Shown piece by piece: positions 51,526 to 60,913 of a stretch of 64,000 nucleotides of DNA (position 1 is its first letter; every line of letters starts with the position of its first letter). The position numbers and the translations under genes were made by a program. The stretch is taken from assembly GCF_009671065.1 (NCBI RefSeq), contig NZ_CP046027.1, forward strand, positions 1 through 64,000, written 5' to 3'. The notes below the pieces were generated by a model. It was given only the letters and a program-made list of their open reading frames with translations, did no database searches and was not told where the DNA came from. The DNA comes from Neisseria brasiliensis (GTDB taxonomy: Bacteria > Pseudomonadota > Gammaproteobacteria > Burkholderiales > Neisseriaceae).

Positions 51526-52110
51526 TTATTTCTGTTTCGGGCGGAACGCTTTGCTCACTGCGGCATCGGTTTCGATAAATGCGCCACCGATTAAATCCAC
51601 GCAATACGGAATTGCGCTGAATAAGCCGTGCACTTTAATTTCACCTTGTTCATCGCGCACACCGCCCAGTGTTTCGGCGATGGCTTTGGGGCGACCGGGC
51701 AGATTGACGATTAAAGTTTTGCCACGAATACCGGCGGTTTGGCGCGATAAAATGGCAGTCGGCACATAATATAAGCTAATTTGGCGCATTTGCTCGCCGA
51801 AACCGGGCATTTCTTTTTCAACCACATTTAAGGTGGCTTCGGGGGTGACATCCCTTGGCGCTGGGCCTGTGCCGCCGGTGGTGAACACGACATCGCATTG
51901 ATGCGCATCGGCCATGTTTTTCAGAGCCTGTTCGATTTCGCTTTGCTCATCAGGAATCAAGGCTTCGACAAAATCAATCGGATTTTTTACCGCGCTTTGC
52001 AGCCAATCCTTCAGTGCAGGAATGCCTTCATCGGCATACACACCGCTGCTGGCGCGGTCGCTGGTGGACACCAAACCGATGGTGATGGTGGCTAAAGTAG
52101 ATTCGCTCAT
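51526..52110 (-). CDS. mog: Molybdopterin adenylyltransferase
   Basis: A 194-residue enzyme of the MogA family that adenylates molybdopterin before molybdenum insertion. VVFTTGGTGPAPRDVTPEATL is the conserved core. RQTAGIRGKTLIVNLPGRPKAIAETL follows the family. MoaB is a close relative, but the length and this C-terminal extension fit Mog better. Confidence 0.93.
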   Translation of the reverse strand: MSESTLATITIGLVSTSDRASSGVYADEGIPALKDWLQSAVKNPIDFVEALIPDEQSEIEQALKNMADAHQCDVVFTTGGTGPAPRDVTPEATLNVVEKEMPGFGEQMRQISLYYVPTAILSRQTAGIRGKTLIVNLPGRPKAIAETLGGVRDEQGEIKVHGLFSAIPYCVDLIGGAFIETDAAVSKAFRPKQK

Positions 52111-52135
52111 GTGTTGTTCTCTTTTACTTGAAGCA

Positions 52136-52163
52136 GGCCGTCTGAAACATTCAGACGGCCTGC
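52136..52163. repeat. Inverted DUS pair upstream of mog
   Basis: It lies about 25 bases upstream of the mog start. A further single DUS follows at about 52184-52195, beside the phosphorylase stop. Confidence 0.65.
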
Positions 52164-52205
52164 GGATTAAATCAATGATAAATGTTCAGACGGCCTAAAA
52201 CTGAT

Positions 52206-52922
52206 TTACAAATCAACCAGTAAACGGCGGATTTTTTCAATAGATTGGTGCGATTCGATCACGCAACCATCTTGACTCGCGCCCTCACCAATGCAGCTCA
52301 TGCCGATGATGCCGCAAAAATGGGCATAATTCATGTCTAATTCGCGCGCCAAAATGGCTTCGGGCATACCAGTCATGCCCAACACATCGACACCGTCTTG
52401 ACGGTAGCGGTTGATTTCGGCACGGGTCGGCCAGCGTGGGCCTTGCAAACAGCCATACACGGCTTTGCGGTAAACCGGCGTGTCATGTGCTTGCGCATGT
52501 GCAATTATTTTTGCTTGCAAGCTTTGGGTATAAGGCGAGGTGAAATCGGTGTGGACAACCGGTTGTTCCTGCCCTTCAAAAAAAGTAGCACCACGGCCGT
52601 GGGTGTAGTCGATTAAATCATGCGGTATCACCAAGCTGCCACTTTCCAAGTCTTCATTGATACTGATTACGGAAGCTACGGAAATGATGTCTTGCGCACC
52701 AATAGAATGCAACGCCCAAATATTGGCGCGATAATTGATTTCATGCGGGGCGATGGTGTGGCCAAAACCGTGTCTCGCCAAAAACACAATGTCTTGGCTG
52801 CCGAGCTTGCCAAACAGCAAAGGGCTGCTGGTCAAACCATAAGGCGTGCGCACAATTCGGCGATTGGTTATGCTCAATTGGGGCAGCTTAGTAAAGCCGC
52901 TTCCGCCGATTACTGCCAGCAT
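52206..52922 (-). CDS. S-methyl-5'-thioinosine phosphorylase (MTAP-like)
   Basis: A 238-residue purine phosphorylase. The N-terminal phosphate loop is AVIGGSGF, FLARHGFGHTIAPHEINYRANIWAL is the MTAP/MTIP-type segment, and GPRWPTRAEINRYRQDGVDVLGMTGMPEAILARE is the base-binding region. Length (below the 280+ of eukaryote-like MTAP) and residues fit the MTIP subgroup, which splits methylthioinosine. The MTA subtype cannot be excluded from sequence inspection. Confidence 0.82.
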   Translation of the reverse strand: MLAVIGGSGFTKLPQLSITNRRIVRTPYGLTSSPLLFGKLGSQDIVFLARHGFGHTIAPHEINYRANIWALHSIGAQDIISVASVISINEDLESGSLVIPHDLIDYTHGRGATFFEGQEQPVVHTDFTSPYTQSLQAKIIAHAQAHDTPVYRKAVYGCLQGPRWPTRAEINRYRQDGVDVLGMTGMPEAILARELDMNYAHFCGIIGMSCIGEGASQDGCVIESHQSIEKIRRLLVDL

Positions 52923-52985
52923 AATGTTCTCCTTTGAATATCAAGCGGATTTAGCTTAACGGTTATCGATAAAAAATGCAACAAC

Positions 52986-53013
52986 AGGCCGTCTGAACGT
53001 TTCAGACGGCCTG
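52986..53013. terminator. Inverted DUS pair after the AI-2E family permease gene
   Basis: An inverted DUS pair with a short loop, 13 bases past the stop of the minus-strand permease gene. Confidence 0.82.
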
Positions 53014-53025
53014 ATCAACTCGTAT

Positions 53026-54096
53026 TTATTTATGTTTGTAAAAATGGCTGTCGAAATAATTGGTCACGCCTTCACGCACCAACACCAGCGTAATCGCGGC
53101 CAACGGCAAGCCGATTAACATGCCAACAAACCCCATTAATTGGCCAAATGCCATCAATGAGAAAATCACCCAGAATGGCGACAAGCCAATGCGGTCGCCA
53201 ACGATTTGCGGCGTAATGAAGAAGCTTTCTAAGAATTGCCCCACAGCAAACACGCCCCACACCATCAGCAAGCCCGGCCACGAACCGAACTGCAACACCG
53301 CCGCAATCGTCGCCAGCAGCAGGCCGGTAAACGCACCCAGATAAGGCACAAACACCAAAATACCGGCAATCATACCAATGGCAAAACCTGAGTCCAAACC
53401 AACCAACATCAAGCCAATGCCATACACCAAGCCCATAATCAGCATCACCATCAACTGACCGCGTAAAAATTCGCCGAGCACGCGATCCATATTATTGGTG
53501 ATGCGTGTATAGCTGTCGATGAATCGGCGTGGCACTAGGGCGCTGATGCCGTAAGACCAGCGCTTCCAGTCGAGCAGAAAGTAATACAGCAAAAACGGCA
53601 GCAGCATTAAATTGGTCAAACCGATTACCACATTACTGCTTTGCTTCATTAAAGTGGGCATCACCGATTTAAGCGTATTGCTCAATTCGCCCGTATTTGA
53701 CTGCACCCAAGCAATCAGTGATTCGGTATCAAAGTCGATAAAATCACCACCAACCCGCTCTGCCCACGGCAACAATGTGTTTTGCAGAAAATCAACAATC
53801 TGCGGTAAGCGACCGATTAAATTATTAAACTGACCGATTAACATTGGCACAATAATCAGCAGCAAGGCGAGTAGCACAGCCAATGCAAAAATCATCACAA
53901 TCATGGAAGCGATACCGCGCTTAAAACGCTTGCGCTGCAGCCATTCCACCATCGGATTGAGCACATAAGCCAACACCGCCGCCACAATAAACGGCGTCAG
54001 AATATTGCCGAGCGCATAAAGCAACCACACCAGCAAGACCAACACCACGGTCATGATAATCCACGGCTTATGGCCGCGCGGTTTCTTTTGATACAT
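53026..54096 (-). CDS. AI-2E family (PerM/YdiK-like) membrane protein
   Basis: A 356-residue protein with seven or eight hydrophobic segments. LLYALGNILTPFIVAAVLAYVLNPMVEWLQRKRFKRGIA is the typical N terminus, and ALVPRRFIDSYTRITNNMDRVLGEFLRGQLMVMLIMGL is the conserved amphipathic block. The C terminus has GLSPFWVIFSLMAFGQLMGFVGMLIGLPLAA. Members export AI-2 or act as Na+/H+ antiporters; the role here is undetermined. Confidence 0.9.
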   Translation of the reverse strand: MYQKKPRGHKPWIIMTVVLVLLVWLLYALGNILTPFIVAAVLAYVLNPMVEWLQRKRFKRGIASMIVMIFALAVLLALLLIIVPMLIGQFNNLIGRLPQIVDFLQNTLLPWAERVGGDFIDFDTESLIAWVQSNTGELSNTLKSVMPTLMKQSSNVVIGLTNLMLLPFLLYYFLLDWKRWSYGISALVPRRFIDSYTRITNNMDRVLGEFLRGQLMVMLIMGLVYGIGLMLVGLDSGFAIGMIAGILVFVPYLGAFTGLLLATIAAVLQFGSWPGLLMVWGVFAVGQFLESFFITPQIVGDRIGLSPFWVIFSLMAFGQLMGFVGMLIGLPLAAITLVLVREGVTNYFDSHFYKHK

Positions 54097-54117
54097 GGGT
54101 TAAACCGTTCATAAACA

Positions 54118-54156
54118 TTCAGACGGCTTAAAGTATAGCAGAGGCCGTCTGAATGC
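54118..54156. repeat. Degenerate inverted DUS pair
   Basis: The left arm reads TTCAGACGGC and the right arm is a full DUS. It lies between the divergent AI-2E family permease gene and purM, so it is unlikely to terminate either. Confidence 0.6.
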
Positions 54157-54306
54157 AGAATAAAGAAACGCTTTGAACAAAAGCCACTTGCTGATTGTTT
54201 ACAAAATCAGCAAAAATTTGCCGACATAATCACGCCAAATTGCGCAAAATAAGGTAAAATAGCGCGCAATTATTTCGTCCCATCCCTTATACGAGGAATT
54301 ACCCGC

Positions 54307-55341
54307 ATGAGTACTTCATTAAGCTACCGTGATGCCGGTGTCGATATCGACGCAGGCGACCAACTGGTTGAAAACATCAAACCCTTTGCCAAACGAACCA
54401 TGCGCCCTGAAGTGCTGGGTGATTTGGGCGGCTTCGGCGCATTGGTTGAAATCAGCAAAAAATACCAAAATCCGGTTTTGGTCAGTGGTACCGACGGTGT
54501 CGGCACCAAGCTGAAATTGGCTTTCGATTGGGACAAACACGACACCGTGGGCATCGACTTGGTGGCCATGAGCGTGAACGATATTTTGGTGCAAGGTGCC
54601 GAGCCGCTGTTTTTCTTGGATTATTTTGCCTGCGGTAAACTCGATGTGGCGCGCGCCACCGACGTAATCAAAGGCATCGCCCAAGGTTGCGAAGAATCCG
54701 GCTGCGCATTGATTGGCGGCGAAACCGCCGAAATGCCGGGCATGTATCCGGAAGGCGAATACGACTTGGCCGGTTTTGCGGTTGGCGTGGTCGAAAAAGA
54801 CCGCGTGATTAACGGCCACTCGATTGTGGCCGGTGACGTGGTGTTGGGCTTGGCATCGAATGGTGCACATTCCAACGGCTATTCATTGGTACGCAAAATC
54901 ATCGAGCGTGATAATCCCGATTTGGATGCCGAGTTCGACAACGGCAAAACCCTGCGCGAAGCCATCATCGCCCCAACCCGTCTGTATGTGAAACCAATTT
55001 TGGCCGCTTTGCAACAATTCACCATTAAAGGCATGGCGCACATCACTGGCGGCGGCATTACTGAAAACGTACCACGCGTTTTGCCGGAAAACACCGTTGC
55101 CCAAATCGATGCCAAAGCATGGGAGTTGCCGAAATTGTTCCAATGGCTGCAACAAGCCGGTAATGTCGAGCAGCAGGAAATGTACCGCACCTTCAACTGC
55201 GGCATCGGCATGGTCGTGATTATCGCCACAGAAGATGCCGAAGCAGTGGCCGCCTTCTTGCGCGAACAAGGTGAAACCGTTTACCGCTTGGGCGAAATCC
55301 GCGAGCGCAACGGCGACGAACACCAAACCCAAGTCGCTTAA
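54307..55341 (+). CDS. purM: Phosphoribosylformylglycinamidine cyclo-ligase
   Basis: It makes AIR in purine synthesis, two steps before the PurK reaction. YRDAGVDIDAGDQLVE at the N terminus, GTDGVGTKLKLAFDWDKHDTVGIDLVAMSVNDILVQGAEPLFFLDYFACGKL and GGETAEMPGMYPEGEYDLAGFAVG are diagnostic. Length 344 is normal. CGAGGAATTACCCGC precedes the ATG. purK is elsewhere in the window. Confidence 0.97.
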   Translation: MSTSLSYRDAGVDIDAGDQLVENIKPFAKRTMRPEVLGDLGGFGALVEISKKYQNPVLVSGTDGVGTKLKLAFDWDKHDTVGIDLVAMSVNDILVQGAEPLFFLDYFACGKLDVARATDVIKGIAQGCEESGCALIGGETAEMPGMYPEGEYDLAGFAVGVVEKDRVINGHSIVAGDVVLGLASNGAHSNGYSLVRKIIERDNPDLDAEFDNGKTLREAIIAPTRLYVKPILAALQQFTIKGMAHITGGGITENVPRVLPENTVAQIDAKAWELPKLFQWLQQAGNVEQQEMYRTFNCGIGMVVIIATEDAEAVAAFLREQGETVYRLGEIRERNGDEHQTQVA

Positions 55342-55356
55342 CTTTTAAGCCAATCA

Positions 55357-55391
55357 AAGGCCGTCTGAAAAATATTTTTCAGACGGCCTTG
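55357..55391. terminator. Inverted DUS pair, terminator of purM
   Basis: An AAATATTTTT-rich loop between two DUS cores. Confidence 0.85.
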
Positions 55392-55407
55392 CTCTATCGG
55401 AAATACC

Positions 55408-55998
55408 ATGCAACACATTATTCAGTTTATTTTAGAAGTCGATAAACTCAAAAACGTCATCCGCGCCAACAAGCCCGTCGGCCAGAACCGTAATGAAAAT
55501 GCCGCCGAGCACAGTTGGCAAATCGCTTTATTGGCTCTGGCCATGCAACGCTTTGCCCGACCTGAAGTCGATATTAACCGCGCCATTAAAATGCTACTGC
55601 TCCACGACATCGGTGAAATCGACATTGGCGACACCATCATCTACGCCAATATCGATTGGCAGGCGGAAAAAGAAAAAGAATTGGCGGCGGTAAAACGCAT
55701 ATTCGGTTTGCTCAACCATGCCGCAACCGAGCAGGAATTTCTGGATTTATGGCTGGAATTCGAACACAATCAAACCGTAACCGCCCAATTTGCCAATGCA
55801 CTCGACCGCGCCATGCCGCCCTTGCTCAATCTGGCGAGCAACGGCCAAAGCTGGGTTGAAAACGGTGTCAGCTACGAGCAAGTGGTCAAGCGCATTCGTC
55901 AGCCGATTGAGTCGGTGTTCCCCGAATTATGGCAATATATCCATCATCAATTGGCTGAACACCAGCGCCAAGGCTGGTTTGGCACTTTGAACAAGTAA
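55408..55998 (+). CDS. HD-domain phosphohydrolase (YfbR-like)
   Basis: A 196-residue protein with the HD metal-binding set: NAAEHSWQIA, MLLLHDIGEIDIGD and ANALDRAM, i.e. H...HD...D. The layout resembles 5'-deoxynucleotidase YfbR and the HD_3 family. The nucleotide substrate is inferred only. It lies directly after purM and is probably separately terminated. Confidence 0.85.
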   Translation: MQHIIQFILEVDKLKNVIRANKPVGQNRNENAAEHSWQIALLALAMQRFARPEVDINRAIKMLLLHDIGEIDIGDTIIYANIDWQAEKEKELAAVKRIFGLLNHAATEQEFLDLWLEFEHNQTVTAQFANALDRAMPPLLNLASNGQSWVENGVSYEQVVKRIRQPIESVFPELWQYIHHQLAEHQRQGWFGTLNK

Positions 55999-56042
55999 AC
56001 TTATTTGCTAAAAGACCGTCTGAAAAATAAAGGAGAAACATC

Positions 56043-56946
56043 ATGAAACTGACTCAACTTTTTGCCGCCTTATGCGCCCTGCCTTTAATGGCAACCGCAG
56101 CCGTATCGTTTGATGCCGCCGAAGCCAACCGCCCTGCTTATGCCGATATTGCCTATGTGCAAGGCAGCAGCAGCGGTAAAGCTCATGTGCTGGATATTTA
56201 TCTGCCAAGCAAGCACACAAAAAATGCGCCGCTGATTGTGTATATTCACGGCGGCGGCTGGAAAGTGGGGGGATAAAGATTTTGCCGCCTTCCAAGCCAA
56301 AACCGGTGTGCATCGTTTGATTAAAGCCTTGCTCAACGAAGGCTATGCCGTGGCGTCGGTCAATTACCGTTTAAGCGGTGAAGCACATTTCCCAGCGCAA
56401 ACGCAAGATATTAACCAAGCCATAGATTATTTAAGCCGCCACGCCAAACAATACGGCTTTAACACCAAGCGCATTGCAGTGATAGGCGATTCCGCAGGCG
56501 CACATTTGGCGCAGCTTGCCGCCGCTGCGCATGGCCGTGACAAAATCCGCGCATTGGTTAGCTTTTACGGCGTATCCGATTTGCGCAATATGAAAATGGA
56601 ACACATGGCCAAAAATTGTAGTAACAACAAAGCCACGCCGTCTGAAAACACGCGTGAAGGCGTATTGGTCGGTGAAGCGGTTGACAGCGCCGCTTTCAAT
56701 CGCGCGACCGATGCCGCCAGCCCGATTCATCAAGTGCATGCAAATATGCCGCCGGCGCTGTTGTTCCACGGCGACAGAGATTGCGCCGTGCCTCACACCC
56801 AGTCGCTGAAAATGCATTTGGCCTTGCAAAGCGTGAATGTTCCAAGCGAATGGGTGTTGATTGAAGGTTTAGGCCACATGGCACCGGAATTTCATAACGA
56901 TGCCAACAACCGCCGCGTTTTAAATTTCCTCAAGCAGCATTTGTGA
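56043..56946 (+). pseudogene. Secreted BD-FAE/alpha-beta hydrolase split by a poly-G frameshift
   Basis: The first reading frame (56043-56276) encodes a signal peptide (MKLTQLFAALCALPLMATAA) and the oxyanion motif IYIHGGGW, then meets a stop just past a run of six G at 56267-56272. The second frame (usable from 56276 on) continues with DKDFAAFQAKTG, the nucleophile motif IGDSAGAHLAQLAAAAH and a C-terminal catalytic His region (LGHMAPEF). With five G the frames would join as KVGDKDF. So a one-base gain inactivates the gene, whether by mutation, phase variation or a sequencing error. Confidence 0.85.
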
Positions 56947-56967
56947 TGTGGTTTCAACCATAAAAAA

Positions 56968-57000
56968 TGCCGTCTGAAGAATGTTCAGACGGCATTTTTT
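56968..57000. terminator. Inverted DUS pair between convergent genes
   Basis: Both arms are ATGCCGTCTGAA-type, with a trailing T run on the plus strand. Confidence 0.85.
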
Positions 57001-57011
57001 ATGGATGGTTT

Positions 57012-58475
57012 TTACGTTCTAAACTGTGGCAGGAAGGCCGGAATGCCCGGCAGCATGCCCACAGCACCCATTGCCAAACACAACACGGTAAAACCAATCA
57101 CCGGCACCAGCACACGACCGGCAAAGCCCAATTCGATACTGCGTTTCTTGTCGCCGATTAAACCTAAATTATCCAGCAGCATGGTCAGCGACCAGCCAAA
57201 CACCGGATTCACCAGCGCCGAAGAGAACACCACAATCGCAGCAGATTGCGTGGTTTTACCCTTACGCGTCATTTCCATGCCCGCTTCCAGCAGCGGCACA
57301 TACACACCCACCACCAAAGCCACGCTCAACACCGGCTGCCAAATCGCCAAGTCCATCGGGTAGCCCCACAAGGCAGTGATGATACACAAAAACGCGGTCA
57401 AAATCGCACCAGCCGGAATCGGACGCTTGGCAATCGAAGCAGGAACAATATAAGTGCCCCACGATGAAGTGAAGTTGGCACCACCCAATACCGAGCCGAC
57501 TGCTTGGCGCATCGAGCAGCTCACCATCGTGTCGTCGATGTTCATGTGCATTCTTTCGGTTTTTTCAGGATAGCTCAGTTTTTGGAACACTTGGTGCCCC
57601 AGAAAATCCGGTGACCACATCGCCACCGCCAACACAGCAAACGGGAACACCACCAAGAAGCTGTTCATGTCCGGCAAGCCCAGCATCCAGCCGCTGTTTT
57701 CACCCCACCAGTAAGCAGGACTCATTGGTGGCAAACCCGGTTCGGTTTCAAAAGCAAACGGCGCGCCCAAGATAAATGCTGTAAAACCGGCCAACACGCA
57801 ACCGAGCGGCACCGCCAGCCAGCGTTTTTTCCAATGCTCCAACAAGGCATACATCAGAATCGTGCCCATAATCACGATAAAGGCAATATGCGGTTTGCCA
57901 AAGGTGCCCGCCCAATCAAAGAGCTTTTTCACCTGCCCCGTGGTGCCGATAAAACCGAGATACAGAAGTAAACCGCCGCACACACCGTTACTCGTGAGCT
58001 TGGCCATCAGCGAGCCGCCTTTGAATATCGCCATCAGCAAGCCCAATATTGCAATCGAAATACCGAAAGCCAAGGGATGACCACCTGCCGCCACCACAAT
58101 CGGAATCAGTGGAATCAAAGGGCCGTGGGTGCCGGGTAAGTTGGCACCGGGCAGCAAAAAGCCCGACAAAATCAAAATAAACGCCGCCGCAATCAACAAT
58201 TCATAGCGCACGTTTTCCAAAATGAAATCTTCCGGCAAACCCAAAGGGCCTGCGAAAGCCGCGGCCACTGCACCCACCATCACCACTTTACCGATGGTCG
58301 CCGCAATCGCCGGAATCATGTCCTCCCACTCAAAGCGGTAATCGCGAAACGGCAGATTCGGCCGCCAGCGCTTAGGCTGCATGATTTGCAATTCATGGTT
58401 CAAATACGCATCGCGCGATTCGAAGGCCGAGCTCGGTTGATGCAGCTCGGCATAGCTTTTTTCTTGCGTGTCCAT
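57012..58475 (-). CDS. DUF3360-like membrane transporter
   Basis: A 487-residue membrane protein with about 11-12 hydrophobic segments. The N terminus is a ~45-residue charged cytoplasmic stretch. FILILSGFLLPGANLPGTHGPLIPLIPIVVAAGGHPLAF resembles the NCS2/sulfate-permease fold, and the sequence overall fits the DUF3360 family. The substrate is unknown. AGGAAGTAAATA precedes the ATG. The downstream DUS pair is shared with the convergent hydrolase. Confidence 0.72.
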   Translation of the reverse strand: MDTQEKSYAELHQPSSAFESRDAYLNHELQIMQPKRWRPNLPFRDYRFEWEDMIPAIAATIGKVVMVGAVAAAFAGPLGLPEDFILENVRYELLIAAAFILILSGFLLPGANLPGTHGPLIPLIPIVVAAGGHPLAFGISIAILGLLMAIFKGGSLMAKLTSNGVCGGLLLYLGFIGTTGQVKKLFDWAGTFGKPHIAFIVIMGTILMYALLEHWKKRWLAVPLGCVLAGFTAFILGAPFAFETEPGLPPMSPAYWWGENSGWMLGLPDMNSFLVVFPFAVLAVAMWSPDFLGHQVFQKLSYPEKTERMHMNIDDTMVSCSMRQAVGSVLGGANFTSSWGTYIVPASIAKRPIPAGAILTAFLCIITALWGYPMDLAIWQPVLSVALVVGVYVPLLEAGMEMTRKGKTTQSAAIVVFSSALVNPVFGWSLTMLLDNLGLIGDKKRSIELGFAGRVLVPVIGFTVLCLAMGAVGMLPGIPAFLPQFRT

Positions 58476-58723
58476 TATTTACTTCCTATTTTTTTTATAA
58501 ATTCGTGTGTCACGGTTTGCCGTATTTCATTCTCCTCCAACAGCAAACCGCTGCCTATTAAAAGGCCGTCTGAACAATGAAACAAATCTTATTTTCTGAT
58601 AGCTGCTATCCGATTTATTGATGATGTTTACTGAAAGCCTTGATTTGATAGCCTGTTTTGACTTTCAGAAAAGGCAAAATTATGTTAAAAATCGATTATA
58701 AGAAAACAAAATCAAGCCGAAAA

Positions 58724-59611
58724 ATGGACATCAACCAATTAAAATCCTTTGTGACCGTCGCGCATCAAGGCAACCTGACCCAAGCGGCCGAACGTCTTTT
58801 TCTCTCGCAACCTGCCGTTTCTGCCCAAATCAAAGCCATTGAAAATGATTTAGGCACCCCGCTTTTCAACCGTACCAGTAACGGCATGACGCTTACTCGC
58901 GCCGGTGAAGTGTTCCTGCCTGAAGCCGAAGCCCTGCTGCAACACAAGCACAAGCTCGAGCAATTTGCCAAAACATTGGCGCAAGATTTCACCGAAGAAA
59001 CCCAGCTCGGCATCATCCACCCGATTGATTCCACCAAACTCGCCAACCTGACCGCCCTCATCAACCAAAACGCACCCAATACCCGCCTGCACATCCAATA
59101 CGGCATGAGCGGCGAAATTCTCTCACGCATTCAAAATAAAACGCTGCACGGCGGCTTTTTCTTGGGCAACATCAACCAGCGCGGCATTTGCAGCCTGTTT
59201 CTGCAAAACCTGTCTTACTCGCTGATTTGCCCGCAAGGCGAAGAAGCCGCCATTCGCGCCAACCCGAAAAGCCTGGAAAATTACACTTGGATCGAAATGT
59301 CGGGCGTATCCGGCAGCAGCAAGCACCTGCAACAATTCTGGCGCGCCAACCGCCTGTCGCCAAAGCGCCAAATCTTATGTGATTATCCACAAGCCATTTT
59401 GGATTTGGTGATTAACGGCATAGGTGTGGCGATGGTGCCGAGCAACAAAGCCGATGCCGCTATTCGCGATGGCCGTCCGCTGTCGGTGTTGGAAGAATAC
59501 CGCCAAACCATGCCGATGCATTTTATTTACGCCAGCGAATATGAAGACAACCCCGATTTGCAACTGTTGAAACAAAGTGTAGAAGAAATTTGGCAGATTA
59601 AGCCGAATTAA
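58724..59611 (+). CDS. LysR-family transcriptional regulator
   Basis: About 295 residues. The winged helix-turn-helix is MDINQLKSFVTVAHQGNLTQAAERLFLSQPAVSAQIKAIENDLGTPLF at residues 1-48, followed by a LysR effector domain. I use the ATG at 58724, where family homology begins. An in-frame ATG at 58682, with AAAAGG upstream, would add 14 basic residues. It is divergent from the DUF3360-like gene (58475), so that gene is a candidate target. Confidence 0.88.
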   Translation: MDINQLKSFVTVAHQGNLTQAAERLFLSQPAVSAQIKAIENDLGTPLFNRTSNGMTLTRAGEVFLPEAEALLQHKHKLEQFAKTLAQDFTEETQLGIIHPIDSTKLANLTALINQNAPNTRLHIQYGMSGEILSRIQNKTLHGGFFLGNINQRGICSLFLQNLSYSLICPQGEEAAIRANPKSLENYTWIEMSGVSGSSKHLQQFWRANRLSPKRQILCDYPQAILDLVINGIGVAMVPSNKADAAIRDGRPLSVLEEYRQTMPMHFIYASEYEDNPDLQLLKQSVEEIWQIKPN

Positions 59612-59665
59612 AACGCGGCCTGAGACCTTTGCAAGACTGATGAATCATCAATAAAACCCAAACTG

Positions 59666-59772
59666 CCGTCATTCCCGTGCAGGCGGGAATCTATCTCAGA
59701 ATTCAGGAAACCTATTTTATTCAATAATTTGCCATACTCAAAAATGGATTCCCGCCTACGCGGGAATGACGG
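59666..59772. repeat. dRS3-flanked mosaic repeat (NIME type)
   Basis: An inverted dRS3 pair enclosing about 65 bases, similar inside to 28750-28855. Just upstream (59631-59644) is GAGACCTTTGCAAGA, an orphan end like that of the MITE family. The IS30 element follows about 20 bases downstream. Confidence 0.85.
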
Positions 59773-59794
59773 CGTTTTATGTTTGCTGACTTTT

Positions 59795-60885
59795 AAAGGC
59801 CCTTACATTCGCCTAACAAGTGCAATTTCCAATAACAGAAAAGGCCGGTATGCGGTAGTATACTGCCTTTCCTGACAAGAAAGATTGCAATATGGCCTAC
59901 ACACAACTGACCTCACACCAAAGATACTACATTTCCAGACATTACCGCAACCTACCCCTAAACCAAATCGCACAGAACATCGGTTGTCATCCCGCCACCG
60001 TCAGTCGGGAAATCAGACGGCATTCCGTCAACGGAACCTACTGTTACCGAAAAGCACAACAGCAAAGCGAAGTTAAAAAGAAAAACAAAAAGCCAACCAA
60101 ACTGACTACTGCCGTCAAACAGACTGTTAACAAACTGATTACCCAAAAATACAGCCCCGAACAAGTCTGCGGCTACCTGCTGAAACATCAACACATCAAA
60201 CTGCACCACAGCACCCTTTACCGCTATCTCGCCAAAGACCGTCAAAACGGCGGCGACCTGTACACCCATCTGCGTATCGTTTCCAAACCCTACCGCAGAA
60301 AATACGGCAGCGGTGCATGGACAAAAGGCAGCGTACCGGACAGAACCGACATTGAACACAGACCTGCCATTGTCGATCAAAAAGAGCGGGTCGGCGATTT
60401 CGAGATGGACACCATTGTCGGTAAAGACCAAAAAAGCGGACTGGTGGTTGCTGTTGAAAGAAAAACCAAATTTGTCGTTATCCGCAAAATCAGCAATTTC
60501 AAAGCAGAAGATGTAGCCCGGGTAGTGATTCGGGCATTGAAGCCGTTTAAAGATATCATTCAAACGATTACTTTGGATAACGGTAAAGAGTTTTACCGAC
60601 ATAAAACCTTTGCCAAAGCCCTGGGTGCGGAAACTTACTTCTGCCGTCCATACCATTCTTGGGAAAAAGGCTTGGTGGAGAATACCAACGAGCTGATCAG
60701 ACAATACTTCCCAAAGGGGACGGATTTTAGGAAACTGGGGGCTAAAAAGATTAAAGCGGTTGAGGAGGCCCTTAACCGCCGACCGAGAAAGACATTGGAC
60801 TATGAGACACCGGGTGATCTGTTTTCAGCAGCCCTTGCCAATGGCATTTGAGCGTTGCACTTGAAATGCGAATGTAAGGGCCTTT
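59795..60885 (+). mobile_element. Complete IS30-family insertion sequence
   Basis: About 1.09 kb with terminal inverted repeats AAAGGCCCTTACATTCGC at the left and the same read on the minus strand at the right; the exact outer base is uncertain by a few positions because the flanks extend the palindrome. It encodes one transposase. The last ~130 bases are the same as those of the truncated element at 12561-12692. It resembles the neisserial IS1655 type. Confidence 0.9.
59892..60851 (+). CDS. IS30-family transposase
   Basis: A 319-residue transposase. The N-terminal helix-turn-helix is YTQLTSHQRYYISRHYRNLPLNQIAQNIGCHPATVSREIRRHS. The DDE integrase core has FEMDTIVGKD (D), TLDNGKEF (D) and the YHSWEKGLVENTNELIRQYFPKGTDF segment with the catalytic E. 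It is full length with no visible damage, so the element may be active. Confidence 0.94.
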   Translation: MAYTQLTSHQRYYISRHYRNLPLNQIAQNIGCHPATVSREIRRHSVNGTYCYRKAQQQSEVKKKNKKPTKLTTAVKQTVNKLITQKYSPEQVCGYLLKHQHIKLHHSTLYRYLAKDRQNGGDLYTHLRIVSKPYRRKYGSGAWTKGSVPDRTDIEHRPAIVDQKERVGDFEMDTIVGKDQKSGLVVAVERKTKFVVIRKISNFKAEDVARVVIRALKPFKDIIQTITLDNGKEFYRHKTFAKALGAETYFCRPYHSWEKGLVENTNELIRQYFPKGTDFRKLGAKKIKAVEEALNRRPRKTLDYETPGDLFSAALANGI

Positions 60886-60913
60886 TATTTAAACATTGAA
60901 TTCAAAAATCTAT

